Notes under the pieces: model-generated | Database searches by the model: none | What the model was told of the DNA's origin: nothing | The model's input: the letters and a program-made list of their open reading frames with translations, nothing else | Assembly: GCF_022539255.1 (NCBI RefSeq) | Contig: NZ_JAKZBV010000001.1 | Coordinates: forward strand, 1,674,001-1,738,000 | Direction of reading: 5' to 3' | Source: Sinomonas terrae | GTDB taxonomy: Bacteria > Actinomycetota > Actinomycetes > Actinomycetales > Micrococcaceae | DNA length: 64,000 bases | Translations under genes and position numbers: made by a program | Part shown: piece by piece, positions 41,735 to 50,614 of the stretch | Layout of the letters: every line of letters begins with the position of its first letter | Numbering within the stretch: position 1 is the stretch's first letter

Positions 41735-42505
41735 TCAAGTGACGAGGCCGTCCAGCTCGACGCCGCGCCTCACTGCGGTCGGATGCGGGCCCGCAGCGAC
41801 GAGGGCCGGAGTCCACGCGGCCTCCCATTCATCCATGAGGCCTATGGCGACGACGTTTCCGGGGTAGCGCGCTTCGAACATCTCGGGTTCGCTCAGCGCC
41901 GCGACCTCCGCGAAGACGGAACGCATCGCGCCGAGCTGCGACCGGACGAGCGGGAGCGGGGGATCGTCGCCGATGTTCACAAGCATCGCGCCGCCCGGGG
42001 CGAGAAGTGCGGCCGCCTCGGCATAGAAGTCGCGGTGCGCAATGTGGGCCGGAGCCTCGGGGCCGGAGAAGATGTCGAGCACGACGGCGTCGAACGGCCC
42101 GCGCGAGGCAAGGTCACCGAGTTCCCAGCGCGCATCGCCGACCCGCGTTTCCAAGCGGGTCTCCGACGGCAGGGGGAGCTGCTCGAGGACGAAGTCGAGC
42201 AGCTCGCGTTCGAGTTCGACGGCGATCTGCGCGGACCCAGGGCGGGTCGCCTGGAGATAGCGCGCGAGGGTGAGCGCCCCCGCGCCGAGATGGAGCACCC
42301 GGAGCGGCTCGCCGGGAGGGGCGAGCAGGTCGAGCACGTTGGCCATCCGCCGCAGATACGCGTAGAAGACGCGTTCGGGGTGGGCGAGGTCGACGTGCGA
42401 CTGCTCGGCGTCGCCGATCGAGAGGACGAATGCGCCTTCGACGAGATCGTCGGGGAAGATGCTCGCGTGGGTCCCGATACCGGCGAGGTACCGCGTTGTG
42501 CTCAT
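41735..42505 (-). CDS. Spermidine synthase-like SAM-binding protein
   Basis: 256-residue cytosolic protein with the spermine/spermidine synthase fold: LRVLHLGAGALTLARYL (about 69-85), an acidic ligand in AVELERELLDF, and FDAVVLDIFSGPEAPAHI (about 139-156). The aminopropyltransferase signature is incomplete and no AdoMet decarboxylase is nearby, so a polyamine role is doubtful; such stand-alone homologues are common in actinobacteria with no proven function. ATG 42505 begins MSTTRYLAG. It is downstream of the aminotransferase gene on the same strand with a 13-nt gap, so the two probably form an operon. Confidence 0.8.
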   Translation of the reverse strand: MSTTRYLAGIGTHASIFPDDLVEGAFVLSIGDAEQSHVDLAHPERVFYAYLRRMANVLDLLAPPGEPLRVLHLGAGALTLARYLQATRPGSAQIAVELERELLDFVLEQLPLPSETRLETRVGDARWELGDLASRGPFDAVVLDIFSGPEAPAHIAHRDFYAEAAALLAPGGAMLVNIGDDPPLPLVRSQLGAMRSVFAEVAALSEPEMFEARYPGNVVAIGLMDEWEAAWTPALVAAGPHPTAVRRGVELDGLVT

Positions 42506-42518
42506 TCGAGTTCCGCGA

Positions 42519-43715
42519 TCACACGAGTTCGCCCAGGCCAGCGAGCCTGCCCGCAGCCTCTTCGAGGATGTTGTCACGCTTGCAGAACGCGAAGCGCAGG
42601 AGCGAGCGAGTCCGCCGCGCGCCCTCCTCATGGCAGAAGACCGAGACGGGGATGGCTGCGACCCCGACGAGCTCGGGGAGCCTTCTCGCGAGGTCGAGCG
42701 CGTTGTCGAAGCCGATGGAAGCCGTGTCGGCAGTGATGAAGTAGGTCCCATCGGGAAGGTAGACGGTGAGGCCTGCCTGACGGAGTCCGTCCGCGAGGAT
42801 GTCGCGCTTCCGGCGGAGGGCATCGGCCGCGTCGGTGAAGAATTCGTCCGGCAGGCCTAGGCCGTGGGCGACGGCTGCCTGGAAGGGTGTGCCCGAGCTG
42901 TAGGTGAGGAACTGCTTGATGGTCCGCACCTTGGCGACGAGGTCCTCCGGGCCGGTCACCCAGCCGACCTTCCAGCCCGTGAACGAGAACGTCTTGCCAG
43001 CCGAGGAGATGCTGAGCGTCCGATCGGCCGCCCCGGGGAGCGTCGCAACCGGAACGTGGGGCCGACTGAACACGAGGTGCTCGTAGACCTCGTCCGTGAC
43101 GATGATCGCGTCGTGCTCCGCAGCGAGATCCACGACCCGCTGAAGGACCTCCGGGCCGAAGACCGCGCCCGTCGGATTGTGCGGGTTGTTGAGGATCACG
43201 ACCCGTGTCTTGGGGCCGAACGCCGCCTCGAGCTCGGCGAGGTCCGGCTGGAACCTCGGCGCGTGCAGGGGCACCGTGACGTGATTCGCTCCGGCCAGCC
43301 CGATCATCGCGCCGTACGAGTCGTAGAACGGTTCGAACGTCAGGACGTCGTCGCCGGGTTCCGCGAAGGCGAGCACCGCAGCGGCGATCGCCTCGGTCGC
43401 GCCGGTCGTAATGAGGACTTCGCTCTCGGGATCCGGGTCGAGCCCGTAGAAGCGCTTCTGGTGGGCGGAGACGGCCGTGCGGAGCACGGGGATGCCCTTG
43501 CCGGGTGCGTACTGGTTCGAACCCTCGGCGATCGCGCGGCGGGCTGCCTCGGCCATGACGGCGGGGCCGTCCTCGTCCGGAAAGCCCTGACCCAGATTGA
43601 TGGCCCCGGTCCTGACCGCGAGCCCAGTCATCTCCTCGAAGATCGTTACCCCGAGGCGTCCGTCGGTGCCCAGTACGTTCGCGCCCGCGGCGGTGCGCTG
43701 CCAAGGAGAAGTCAT
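42519..43715 (-). CDS. Class I/II pyridoxal-phosphate aminotransferase
   Basis: 398-residue fold type I aminotransferase. INLGQGFPDEDGP (about 39-51), NNPHNPTGAVFG (about 172-183), DEVYEHLVF and the PLP lysine in SSAGKTFSFTGWKVGW (about 237-252) are seen. The closest relatives I recognise are DapC-type N-succinyldiaminopimelate and kynurenine/methionine aminotransferases; the motif GQGFPD is typical of that group. The substrate cannot be fixed from sequence. TAGCAT ends 6 nt before ATG (leaderless). It is divergent from coaD with only 49 bp between start codons. Confidence 0.9.
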   Translation of the reverse strand: MTSPWQRTAAGANVLGTDGRLGVTIFEEMTGLAVRTGAINLGQGFPDEDGPAVMAEAARRAIAEGSNQYAPGKGIPVLRTAVSAHQKRFYGLDPDPESEVLITTGATEAIAAAVLAFAEPGDDVLTFEPFYDSYGAMIGLAGANHVTVPLHAPRFQPDLAELEAAFGPKTRVVILNNPHNPTGAVFGPEVLQRVVDLAAEHDAIIVTDEVYEHLVFSRPHVPVATLPGAADRTLSISSAGKTFSFTGWKVGWVTGPEDLVAKVRTIKQFLTYSSGTPFQAAVAHGLGLPDEFFTDAADALRRKRDILADGLRQAGLTVYLPDGTYFITADTASIGFDNALDLARRLPELVGVAAIPVSVFCHEEGARRTRSLLRFAFCKRDNILEEAAGRLAGLGELV

Positions 43716-43721
43716 GGAGTC

Positions 43722-43758
43722 ATGCTAGCGAGCAGCGCGCTCTGGCTTCGGTTATGTT
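43722..43758. promoter_or_regulatory. Compact divergent promoters (aminotransferase / coaD)
   Basis: The minus strand has TAGCAT (43722-43727) 6 nt before the aminotransferase ATG. The plus strand has TATGTT (43753-43758) 6 nt before the coaD ATG. The two -10 hexamers are 25 bp apart, so both -35 regions overlap the opposite promoter. Confidence 0.6.
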
Positions 43759-43764
43759 GGCAGC

Positions 43765-44253
43765 ATGAGACGCGCCGTCTGCCCTGGCTCCTTTGACCCG
43801 ATCCACAACGGCCACCTCGAAGTCATCGCCCGCGCCGCGAATCAGTTCGACGAGGTGGTCGTTGCCGTGTCGACCAACTACGCGAAGAAGTACCGCTTCC
43901 CCCTTGAGGAGCGGATCGATATGGTGCGCCGGACCCTCGGTGCGATCAGCGGAATCCTCGTCGAGCCGATGGGGGAGGGGCTCCTCGCGGACTACTGCCA
44001 TGAGCGGGGCGCATCGGCGATCGTGAAGGGGCTCCGCTCGTCGTCGGACTTCGACTACGAATTGCCGATGGCGATCATGAACCGCCAGCTCACGGGCGTG
44101 GAGACAGTCTTCCTTGCGGCCGAGTCCCACTACGTGCACCTCTCGTCGACCCTCATCAAGGAGGTCCACGACCTCGGCGGGGACGTCTCCGAGTTCGTTC
44201 CGCGCTCGGTGCTCGCCCGGCTTGACGCGACGTCGGCGCGCCGAGGAGCCTGA
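43765..44253 (+). CDS. coaD: Phosphopantetheine adenylyltransferase
   Basis: Transfers AMP from ATP to 4'-phosphopantetheine, the penultimate step of CoA synthesis. 162 residues, normal hexameric type. The nucleotidyltransferase motif reads GSFDPIHNGHLEVI (about 8-21), with YRFPLEERIDMV, IVKGLRSSSDFDYE (about 88-101) and HLSSTLIKEV near the end. The start follows TATGTT after 6 nt. Confidence 0.98.
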   Translation: MRRAVCPGSFDPIHNGHLEVIARAANQFDEVVVAVSTNYAKKYRFPLEERIDMVRRTLGAISGILVEPMGEGLLADYCHERGASAIVKGLRSSSDFDYELPMAIMNRQLTGVETVFLAAESHYVHLSSTLIKEVHDLGGDVSEFVPRSVLARLDATSARRGA

Positions 44254-44283
44254 ACCGTAGGGATCGCCGCAAGGCGCTCGGGT

Positions 44284-44312
44284 TTGGGACTAGGGCGCGC
44301 GCAGGCTAGGAT
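44284..44312 (+). promoter_or_regulatory. Promoter of the DUF177-rpmF operon
   Basis: TTGGGA (44284-44289), exactly 17 nt, then TAGGAT (44307-44312). Transcription should start near 44319, which rules out the in-frame TTG at 44312 as a start codon for the following gene. Confidence 0.65.
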
Positions 44313-44344
44313 TGTTTGTCGGTCTATGTTCTACAGGAGTTCTC

Positions 44345-44899
44345 ATTAAGCGCGAAGATCGTTCGCCCTTGACGGTTGACGTCAAGGACCTCGGGCGGAG
44401 CCCGGGCACAATGCGAACACTCAAAGAGCATGTCCCCGCACCGAGCGAACTCGGTGTGGCGCTCATCGGCGTCAGGGAAGGGTCCCCCGTGGACCTCGAT
44501 CTGAGGCTCGAGGCGGTCCACGAGGGGATCCTGGTATCGGGAACCGCACGCGTCGACGTAACCGGCGAGTGCGGGCGGTGCCTGGATCCCATCGAGTACA
44601 GCCTCGACGTCGATGTGCAAGAGCTTTTCTCCTACGAGGGCGCCGAGCCCTTGGAAGGGGAAGACGATGAAGAGCAACGTCGAGTCGAGCACGATTCCAT
44701 CGATCTTGAGCCGGTGTTGCGGGACGCAGTAGTGACCATGCTGCCGTTCCAGCCGGTGTGCCGGGAGGACTGCCCGGGGCTCTGCCCCGAGTGCGGGATC
44801 CGCCTCGCGGACGAGCTGGGCCACCATCACGAGGTCGTTGACCCGCGGTGGTCGGCTCTGGCGGATCTGATCAGGCCCGACCGGCACAGCGATGAATAA
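44345..44899 (+). CDS. DUF177/YceD protein, probable non-AUG start
   Basis: About 184 residues of the YceD/DUF177 family, encoded next to rpmF throughout bacteria and linked to large-subunit rRNA accumulation. Cysteine clusters GECGRCLDP and CREDCPGLCPECG are typical. The start is unusual: the only in-frame codon correctly spaced (5 nt) from the AGGAG at 44335-44339 is ATT at 44345, giving (M)KREDRSPLTVDVKDL. TTG 44312 lies in the -10 hexamer; TTG 44369 and ATG 44411 lack ribosome sites and cut into the conserved region. It is followed by rpmF after 31 nt. Confidence 0.85.
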   Translation: MKREDRSPLTVDVKDLGRSPGTMRTLKEHVPAPSELGVALIGVREGSPVDLDLRLEAVHEGILVSGTARVDVTGECGRCLDPIEYSLDVDVQELFSYEGAEPLEGEDDEEQRRVEHDSIDLEPVLRDAVVTMLPFQPVCREDCPGLCPECGIRLADELGHHHEVVDPRWSALADLIRPDRHSDE

Positions 44900-44930
44900 G
44901 TGTTGGCCCTAAGAGAGAAATGAGTTAGCC

Positions 44931-45134
44931 GTGGCAGTTCCCAAGCGGAAGATGTCCCGCTCGAACACGCGAGCCCGCCGCTCCCAGTGGAAGGCAACCG
45001 CGCCGAACCTGATCAAGACGGTCGAGAACGGTCGCGTGGTCTACAGCCTTCCCCACCAGGCGAAGGTCGTCACCGACTCCGCCGGCACCCCGCTCTTCAT
45101 GGAGTACAAGGGCCGCAAGGTCGCCGACGCCTGA
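44931..45134 (+). CDS. rpmF: 50S ribosomal protein L32
   Basis: 67-residue ribosomal protein. The start AVPKRKMSRSNTRARRSQWKA is diagnostic. The four zinc-ribbon cysteines of many L32 proteins are absent, so it is the zinc-independent (C-minus) form. GTG 44931 has GAGAGAAA upstream. It lies between DUF177 and rnc, the usual order. Confidence 0.97.
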   Translation: MAVPKRKMSRSNTRARRSQWKATAPNLIKTVENGRVVYSLPHQAKVVTDSAGTPLFMEYKGRKVADA

Positions 45135-45153
45135 GCAGTCAGCCGGCCACGAC

Positions 45154-45891
45154 ATGCCCGCTCGAGATGAGCTTCTGAAGCGTCTCGGCGTCGACATCGA
45201 CGCCGAGACGCTTCGTCTTGCCCTCACCCACCGCTCATACGCCTACGAAAACGGCGGGATCCCCACGAACGAGCGCCTCGAGTTCCTCGGCGACTCCATC
45301 CTGGGGTTCTCGGTGACCGACCACCTCTACCGGAAGTACCCGGACCTTTCGGAGGGTGAGCTCGCGAAGCGGCGTGCCGCCGTCGTGAGCACGAGGGCTC
45401 TCGCCGCGATCGCGCGGCGCCTCGGCGTCGGGGAGTGCATCTACCTCGGGCACGGCGAGAAGGTCACGAACGGCAAGAACAAATCCTCCATCCTCGCGGA
45501 CACGATGGAGGCGCTCATCGGCGCCACCTACATCTCCAACAGTCTCGAGGAAGCCCGCTGCCTTGTGGTGCGCCTCGTCGGGCCGCTGCTCGATGACGCC
45601 GCCGTGATGGGGGCGGGCACCGACTGGAAGACGCACATCCAGGAGCTCGCCGCGAACCGCCAGCTCGGCGCCATCCACTATGCCGTGGTCGGGGACGGAC
45701 CGGACCACGCGCGCACGTACACCGCGACGCTTTCGATCGGTGGCGTTCCCTACGGCACAGGTACCGGAAACTCCAAGAAGGAGGCCGAGCAGTACTCGGC
45801 CGCAGACGCTTGGAAGGTCCTCTGCCCGGAAGAGTCAGGCGTGATCGGCAGCGTGCCGGGCCAGCGTGAGAGCGCTGGCGGGTCCGCCTAG
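45154..45891 (+). CDS. rnc: Ribonuclease III
   Basis: Double-strand-specific RNase that processes rRNA precursors and mRNA. 245 residues. The catalytic signature NERLEFLGDSILGF (about 39-52) and the second acidic site ILADTMEALIGA (about 114-125) are intact, and a C-terminal dsRNA-binding domain (about 155-225) ends GTGNSKKEAEQYSAADAW. It starts 19 nt after rpmF and ends 2 nt before mutM. Confidence 0.97.
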   Translation: MPARDELLKRLGVDIDAETLRLALTHRSYAYENGGIPTNERLEFLGDSILGFSVTDHLYRKYPDLSEGELAKRRAAVVSTRALAAIARRLGVGECIYLGHGEKVTNGKNKSSILADTMEALIGATYISNSLEEARCLVVRLVGPLLDDAAVMGAGTDWKTHIQELAANRQLGAIHYAVVGDGPDHARTYTATLSIGGVPYGTGTGNSKKEAEQYSAADAWKVLCPEESGVIGSVPGQRESAGGSA

Positions 45892-45893
45892 CC

Positions 45894-46865
45894 TTGCCCG
45901 AACTTCCCGAAGTCGAGGTCGTCCGCCGCGGCCTCTCGACGTGGGTGACAGGACGCCGGATCGAGCGCGTCGAGGTCCTGGACCCCCGCTCTGTCCGCCG
46001 CCACGTGCTCGGAGCCGACGACTTCCGCGGTCAGCTCGAGGGCGCTGTCGTCCTCGATGCGGTCCGTCGCGGCAAATTCCTGTGGCTCCCCCTCGCCGAC
46101 GGCGAGGATGGCGTTGCTGATTCCCTTCCCCACACCGCCCTCATGGCCCATCTCGGCATGAGCGGTCAACTCCTCGTGGAGGATCCCGAGCAGCCGGACG
46201 AGAAGCACCTCAAAGTCCGCATCACCCTCTCCGACCCGCCGAGCCTCGCTCCCGGGGGCGGCTTCCCCGCCGAGCTCCGCTTCGTCGACCAGCGCATCTT
46301 CGGAGGGCTCGCCGTCGTGCCGCTCGTGCCGACCGACGACGGCGGCGCGGGAGGATGCGCCGCGCGGCCCCTTCCGCTCATCGCGGCCGAGGCGTCCCAT
46401 ATCGCGAGGGACCCGCTCGATCCGTCGTTTTCGGCCGCCGAGCTTCACGAGCGCTTCCGTGCCCGCCGCACGGGAGTCAAACGGGCACTCCTCGATCAGC
46501 GGCTCGTCTCGGGAATCGGCAATATCTACGCCGACGAGGCCCTCTGGGCTGCACGCCTGCACTATGCACGCCCCACGGAAACCCTCCGCAGGGCCGAGAC
46601 GCTGCGGCTCGTCGATGCCGTCCGAGACGTCATGCTCCGAGCTCTCGACGCCGGCGGGACGAGCTTCGATTCGCTCTATGTCAACGTCAACGGTGCGTCG
46701 GGCTACTTCGACCGCTCCCTTTCGGCGTACGGCCGCGCAGGTCAGCCGTGCCTGCGCTGCGCGGAGGAAGGCCGAACGAGCATCATGGTCCGCGAGCCCT
46801 TCATGAACCGCTCCTCGTACCGCTGCCCTTCGTGCCAGCGGACACCGCGCAACGCCCGCCGTTAA
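45894..46865 (+). CDS. mutM: Formamidopyrimidine-DNA glycosylase
   Basis: Base-excision repair enzyme that removes 8-oxoguanine and cuts the strand. 323 residues. The start must be TTG 45894, because Pro2 (catalytic) and Glu3 follow in PELPEVEVVRRGL; a later start would remove the active site. The H2TH region has LDQRLVSGIGNIYADEALW (about 200-218), and the C-terminal zinc finger has the four cysteines CLRC and CPSC. An insertion of about 40 residues, compared with the usual length, lies near 85-155. It starts 2 nt after rnc. Confidence 0.96.
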   Translation: MPELPEVEVVRRGLSTWVTGRRIERVEVLDPRSVRRHVLGADDFRGQLEGAVVLDAVRRGKFLWLPLADGEDGVADSLPHTALMAHLGMSGQLLVEDPEQPDEKHLKVRITLSDPPSLAPGGGFPAELRFVDQRIFGGLAVVPLVPTDDGGAGGCAARPLPLIAAEASHIARDPLDPSFSAAELHERFRARRTGVKRALLDQRLVSGIGNIYADEALWAARLHYARPTETLRRAETLRLVDAVRDVMLRALDAGGTSFDSLYVNVNGASGYFDRSLSAYGRAGQPCLRCAEEGRTSIMVREPFMNRSSYRCPSCQRTPRNARR

Positions 46866-46981
46866 ATCGCTGGGGCCACGGCGGTGCGACGGACTCGCCA
46901 AACGCCCAAGCGGCTCAGTCAGTGGCAGAATGCAGTGGCAGAACCACCCGTCCCGCTGACCGACAGGAGAGCTCGGGCCCC

Positions 46982-49900
46982 TTGCATCTCAAGACCCTGA
47001 CCATCCGAGGCTTCAAGTCCTTCGCCTCGGCCACGACCTTCGAGTTCGAGCCGGGCGTGACCGCCGTCGTCGGCCCGAACGGTTCGGGCAAGTCGAACGT
47101 CGTCGACGCGCTCGCATGGGTCATGGGGGAGCAGGGTGCCAAGACGCTCAGAGGCGGCAAGATGGAGGACGTCATCTTCGCGGGCACCGCGGGACGCCCG
47201 CCTCTGGGCCGCGCGCAGGTCTCCCTCACGATCGACAACGCCGATGGCGCCCTCCCGATCGAGTACAGCGAGGTCACGATCTCGCGGACCCTCTTCCGCA
47301 CGGGAGGGTCGGAGTACGCGATCAACGGGGAGTCGTGCCGCCTGCTCGACATCCAGGAGCTCCTGAGCGATTCGGGTCTGGGCCGGGAGATGCACGTCAT
47401 CGTGGGCCAGGGCCAGCTCGACCGAGTCCTGCACGCTACCCCCGAGGACCGGCGGGGCTTCATTGAGGAAGCTGCCGGAATCCTCAAGCATCGGCGCCGG
47501 AAGGAGCGCACGGTCCGCAAGCTCGACGCCATGCAGGGCAACCTCCAGCGGCTCGCGGACCTCACCGGGGAAATCCGGCGGCAGCTCGGCCCCCTCGGAC
47601 GGCAGGCGCAGGTCGCTCGCCGCGCACAGACGATCCAGGCCGACGTCCGCGACGCCAAGGCACGTCTCCTGGCAGACGACGTCGTCCGGCTGCGCGACAC
47701 GCTCGAGCAGGACCTTGCCGACCAGTCCGCACTCACGGCGCGGCGCGCCGACGCCGAGCGGGAACTCGAGGGGGCCCGCCGCGAGCAGGCCGAGGCCGAG
47801 CGCGCTGCCGCCCTTGCAACCCCCAAGCTCAATGCCGCCCGTGACCTCTGGTACCGCCTCTCGGCTGGCCGCGAGCGTCTGCGATCGCTCGCGAGCGTCG
47901 CGGAGGAACGACGCCGGCTCCTCGGCACGTCCGAGGCCCTGCCCTCAGGACGCGACCCCGAGCGGCTCGACCGGCAGGCTGAGGAGGCCCGGGAGGAGCT
48001 CGCTGTTCTTGCCGAGGCAATCGACGTCCGTTCCGAAGGCCTCGAGGCAGCGTCCGAGGCACGCGTCGAGGCGGAGGAGGAGGCAGCGGCCGAAGACCGC
48101 CGGCACACCGCACGCCTCCGCGCCTCGGCAGATCGTCGCGAGGGCCTGGCGCGGCTTGCCGGGGCCGTGGGCGCGGCGCGGAGCCGGGTCGAGGCTGCCG
48201 AGGGGGAGATCGGCCGACTCCAGGCATCGCTTGCATCGGCCGCGGAGCGCCGGCGGAACGCGGAGATCGAATTCACGGCGCTCGAGACGCAGGTCGCGGG
48301 CGTGGAGCAGGGCGAAGAAGGCCTCGACGCTGCGTACGAGGAGGCAGCCGCCCTTCAGGACTCGGCCGAGGAGGAGCTCGCCGCGATCGAGGAGCGCCGG
48401 CGAGCGGCAGAGACGGCCCGCCGCTCGCTCGAGGCCCGGCTTGAGGCGCTCCGGGCCGGTCTCCGCGGCAGGGACGGCAGTGGCGCCGTCCTGGCATCGG
48501 GGGACGGCGTGCTCGGCCCGGTTCCTTCCCTCGTCAAGGTCGAGCCCGGATTCGAGGCGGCCGTGGCGGCCGTCCTCGGGGGCATCGCCGAGGGCCTCGC
48601 GATGGAGGACGCCGAGGCCGCTGTCCGCGCCCTGACGCGGCTGCGCGACGACGACGGCGGCCAGGCAGCCCTTCTGGTGGGCGGTGCGGTGGCGGCGCCT
48701 CGCCTCGACGAGCGGCCCGAGCTCCCGGCCCACGCGCACTGGCTCGACGCCGTGGTGACGGCCCAGCCGGCGGTGCGCGCCGCCGTCGTGCATCTCCTCC
48801 ATGGTGCGGTCGCCATCGAAGACGTGGGCCAGGCCTTGCCGCTCCTCCTGGCCCACCCCGAGCTGACCGTTGTGACGCTGCAGGGGGACGTGCTCACAGC
48901 CGGCGCGGTGCGCGGAGGGTCCGCGGGTGCGCCTTCGACACTCGAGCTTCAGGCCCAGGTCGACGAGGCGGAGACTCAGCTCGGGCTGGCCGTTGCCGAG
49001 TACGAGCGTGCGGGGTTCGAGCTCGCCCGTGCCCGAGAGCGAGTGCGCGAGACGACCGAACGCGCCGACGCCGCCCTGGCCGCCCTCCACGATTCGGACG
49101 CGAAGTTCGCGGCCGTGGCGGAGCGCCTCGCAGCCCTCGGCGCGCAGCTCCGCGGAGCCACCGCGGAGGACGAGCGGCTCCGGGCCTCGCTTGCAGCCGC
49201 CCAAGCGCAGCTCGACACCGAGCAGGAGGCCTTGGCCTTGACGGCCGAGCGCCTCGAGACGGCAGAGGAAGCCGAAGCCGAGGAGGACGACGCCGAGCCC
49301 TCCTCCGCGGAGCGCGATCGGCTCGCGCAACGGGCGACGGCGGCACGCGGGGCAGAGCTGGAGGCGCGCCTTGCGCTGCGCACCGTCGAGGAGCAGCACC
49401 GCGCGCTCGAGGCGCGGGCCGAGTCACTCGAGCGGGCGGCTGCCGCCGAGCGGAAGGCCGCAGCCGAGGCGCGCAGACGGGCCGAGGACCGAGCGCGAAA
49501 GGCCGCCCGGGCTGAGGCGGTGGCCCGCGCGGCACTCGCCGGAGTCGCCGCGATGGACCGCGCAGTAGAGGATGCCGCGGAGGAACGCGATGCGGCGGAG
49601 GAACGGCGCCAAGCACTTGACGAGCGGCTCTCAGCACTGCGCACCTCAACCGAAGCGCTAGCGAAGGAGCTCGCCGAACTGAGCGACGCCGCCCACCGCG
49701 ACGAGCTCGCCCGCGCCGAGCTGGGACTGCGGCTCGAGGCCCTCGAGGACCGCGCGATCGAGGAGCTCGGGCTCTCGGCCCACCAGCTCGTCGACGAATT
49801 CGGGCCCCACCTCCCGATCCCGATACCGGACGACGGAGCCGACAAGTGGGCCTCCCTCCGAGTCGAGGTCGACGACGAGGGACGGCCGGTGGGCGGGATA

Positions 49901-50560
49901 CCGTTCGTGCGCGCCGAGCAGGAGAAGCGGCTCAAGAAGGCCGAACGCGATCTCGCGTCCCTCGGCAAGGTCAATCCGCTCGCGCTCGAGGAGTTCGCCG
50001 CGCTCGAGGAACGGCACCGCTTCCTCAACGAGCAGCTCGAAGACCTCAAGTCGAGCCGACGGGACCTGCTCGCGATCATCAAGGACGTCGACGACCGCGT
50101 GCAGCGCGTCTTCGCGGAGGCCTATGCCGATACGGCCGTCCAGTTCGAGCGTGTCTTCGGACGGCTGTTCCCTGGAGGCGAAGGGCGGCTCGTCCTCACC
50201 GACCCGGAGGACATGCTCACGACCGGCATCGAGGTCGAGGCGCGTCCAGCGGGCAAGAAGATCAAACGGCTCTCGCTGCTCTCGGGAGGGGAAAGGTCGC
50301 TCACGGCGGTTGCGCTCCTCGTCGCGATCTTCAAGGCCCGGCCATCCCCGTTCTACGTCATGGACGAGGTCGAGGCCGCCCTGGACGACACGAACCTCGG
50401 CCGCCTCATCACGATCTTCGAGGAGCTCCGGGAGTCGAGCCAGCTCATCGTCATCACCCACCAGAAGCGCACCATGGAGGTCGCAGACGCCCTGTATGGG
50501 GTCTCGATGCGTGGAGACGGCGTCTCGACCGTTGTGAGCCAGAAGCTCGAGCGGGTCTGA
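46982..50560 (+). CDS. smc: Chromosome partition protein SMC
   Basis: ATPase of the SMC-ScpAB condensin that compacts and separates chromosomes. 1192 residues. Walker A GPNGSGKSNVVDAL lies at about 33-46, two long coiled coils flank the hinge (about 500-660, with the GDGVLGPVPSLVKVEPGFEAAV region), and the C-terminal head holds the signature LSGGERSLTAVALL and Walker B FYVMDEVEAALDD. The start is TTG 46982 (LHLKTLTIRGFKSF), with AGGAGAG 13 nt upstream, rather far; no better in-frame start keeps the first strand. It lies between mutM and ftsY, the usual actinobacterial position. Confidence 0.96.
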   Translation: MHLKTLTIRGFKSFASATTFEFEPGVTAVVGPNGSGKSNVVDALAWVMGEQGAKTLRGGKMEDVIFAGTAGRPPLGRAQVSLTIDNADGALPIEYSEVTISRTLFRTGGSEYAINGESCRLLDIQELLSDSGLGREMHVIVGQGQLDRVLHATPEDRRGFIEEAAGILKHRRRKERTVRKLDAMQGNLQRLADLTGEIRRQLGPLGRQAQVARRAQTIQADVRDAKARLLADDVVRLRDTLEQDLADQSALTARRADAERELEGARREQAEAERAAALATPKLNAARDLWYRLSAGRERLRSLASVAEERRRLLGTSEALPSGRDPERLDRQAEEAREELAVLAEAIDVRSEGLEAASEARVEAEEEAAAEDRRHTARLRASADRREGLARLAGAVGAARSRVEAAEGEIGRLQASLASAAERRRNAEIEFTALETQVAGVEQGEEGLDAAYEEAAALQDSAEEELAAIEERRRAAETARRSLEARLEALRAGLRGRDGSGAVLASGDGVLGPVPSLVKVEPGFEAAVAAVLGGIAEGLAMEDAEAAVRALTRLRDDDGGQAALLVGGAVAAPRLDERPELPAHAHWLDAVVTAQPAVRAAVVHLLHGAVAIEDVGQALPLLLAHPELTVVTLQGDVLTAGAVRGGSAGAPSTLELQAQVDEAETQLGLAVAEYERAGFELARARERVRETTERADAALAALHDSDAKFAAVAERLAALGAQLRGATAEDERLRASLAAAQAQLDTEQEALALTAERLETAEEAEAEEDDAEPSSAERDRLAQRATAARGAELEARLALRTVEEQHRALEARAESLERAAAAERKAAAEARRRAEDRARKAARAEAVARAALAGVAAMDRAVEDAAEERDAAEERRQALDERLSALRTSTEALAKELAELSDAAHRDELARAELGLRLEALEDRAIEELGLSAHQLVDEFGPHLPIPIPDDGADKWASLRVEVDDEGRPVGGIPFVRAEQEKRLKKAERDLASLGKVNPLALEEFAALEERHRFLNEQLEDLKSSRRDLLAIIKDVDDRVQRVFAEAYADTAVQFERVFGRLFPGGEGRLVLTDPEDMLTTGIEVEARPAGKKIKRLSLLSGGERSLTAVALLVAIFKARPSPFYVMDEVEAALDDTNLGRLITIFEELRESSQLIVITHQKRTMEVADALYGVSMRGDGVSTVVSQKLERV

Positions 50561-50614
50561 GGGCAGGGCTTCGCCGAAGGCGGGGGAGGAAGCGCCTGTG
50601 AGAAGCTAGGTCAC

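Noticed and set aside
46355..46981. In-frame 209-codon extension of smc into mutM
   Set aside because: It would overlap most of the mutM C-terminus in another frame, and the SMC N-terminal strand begins at the TTG at 46982.
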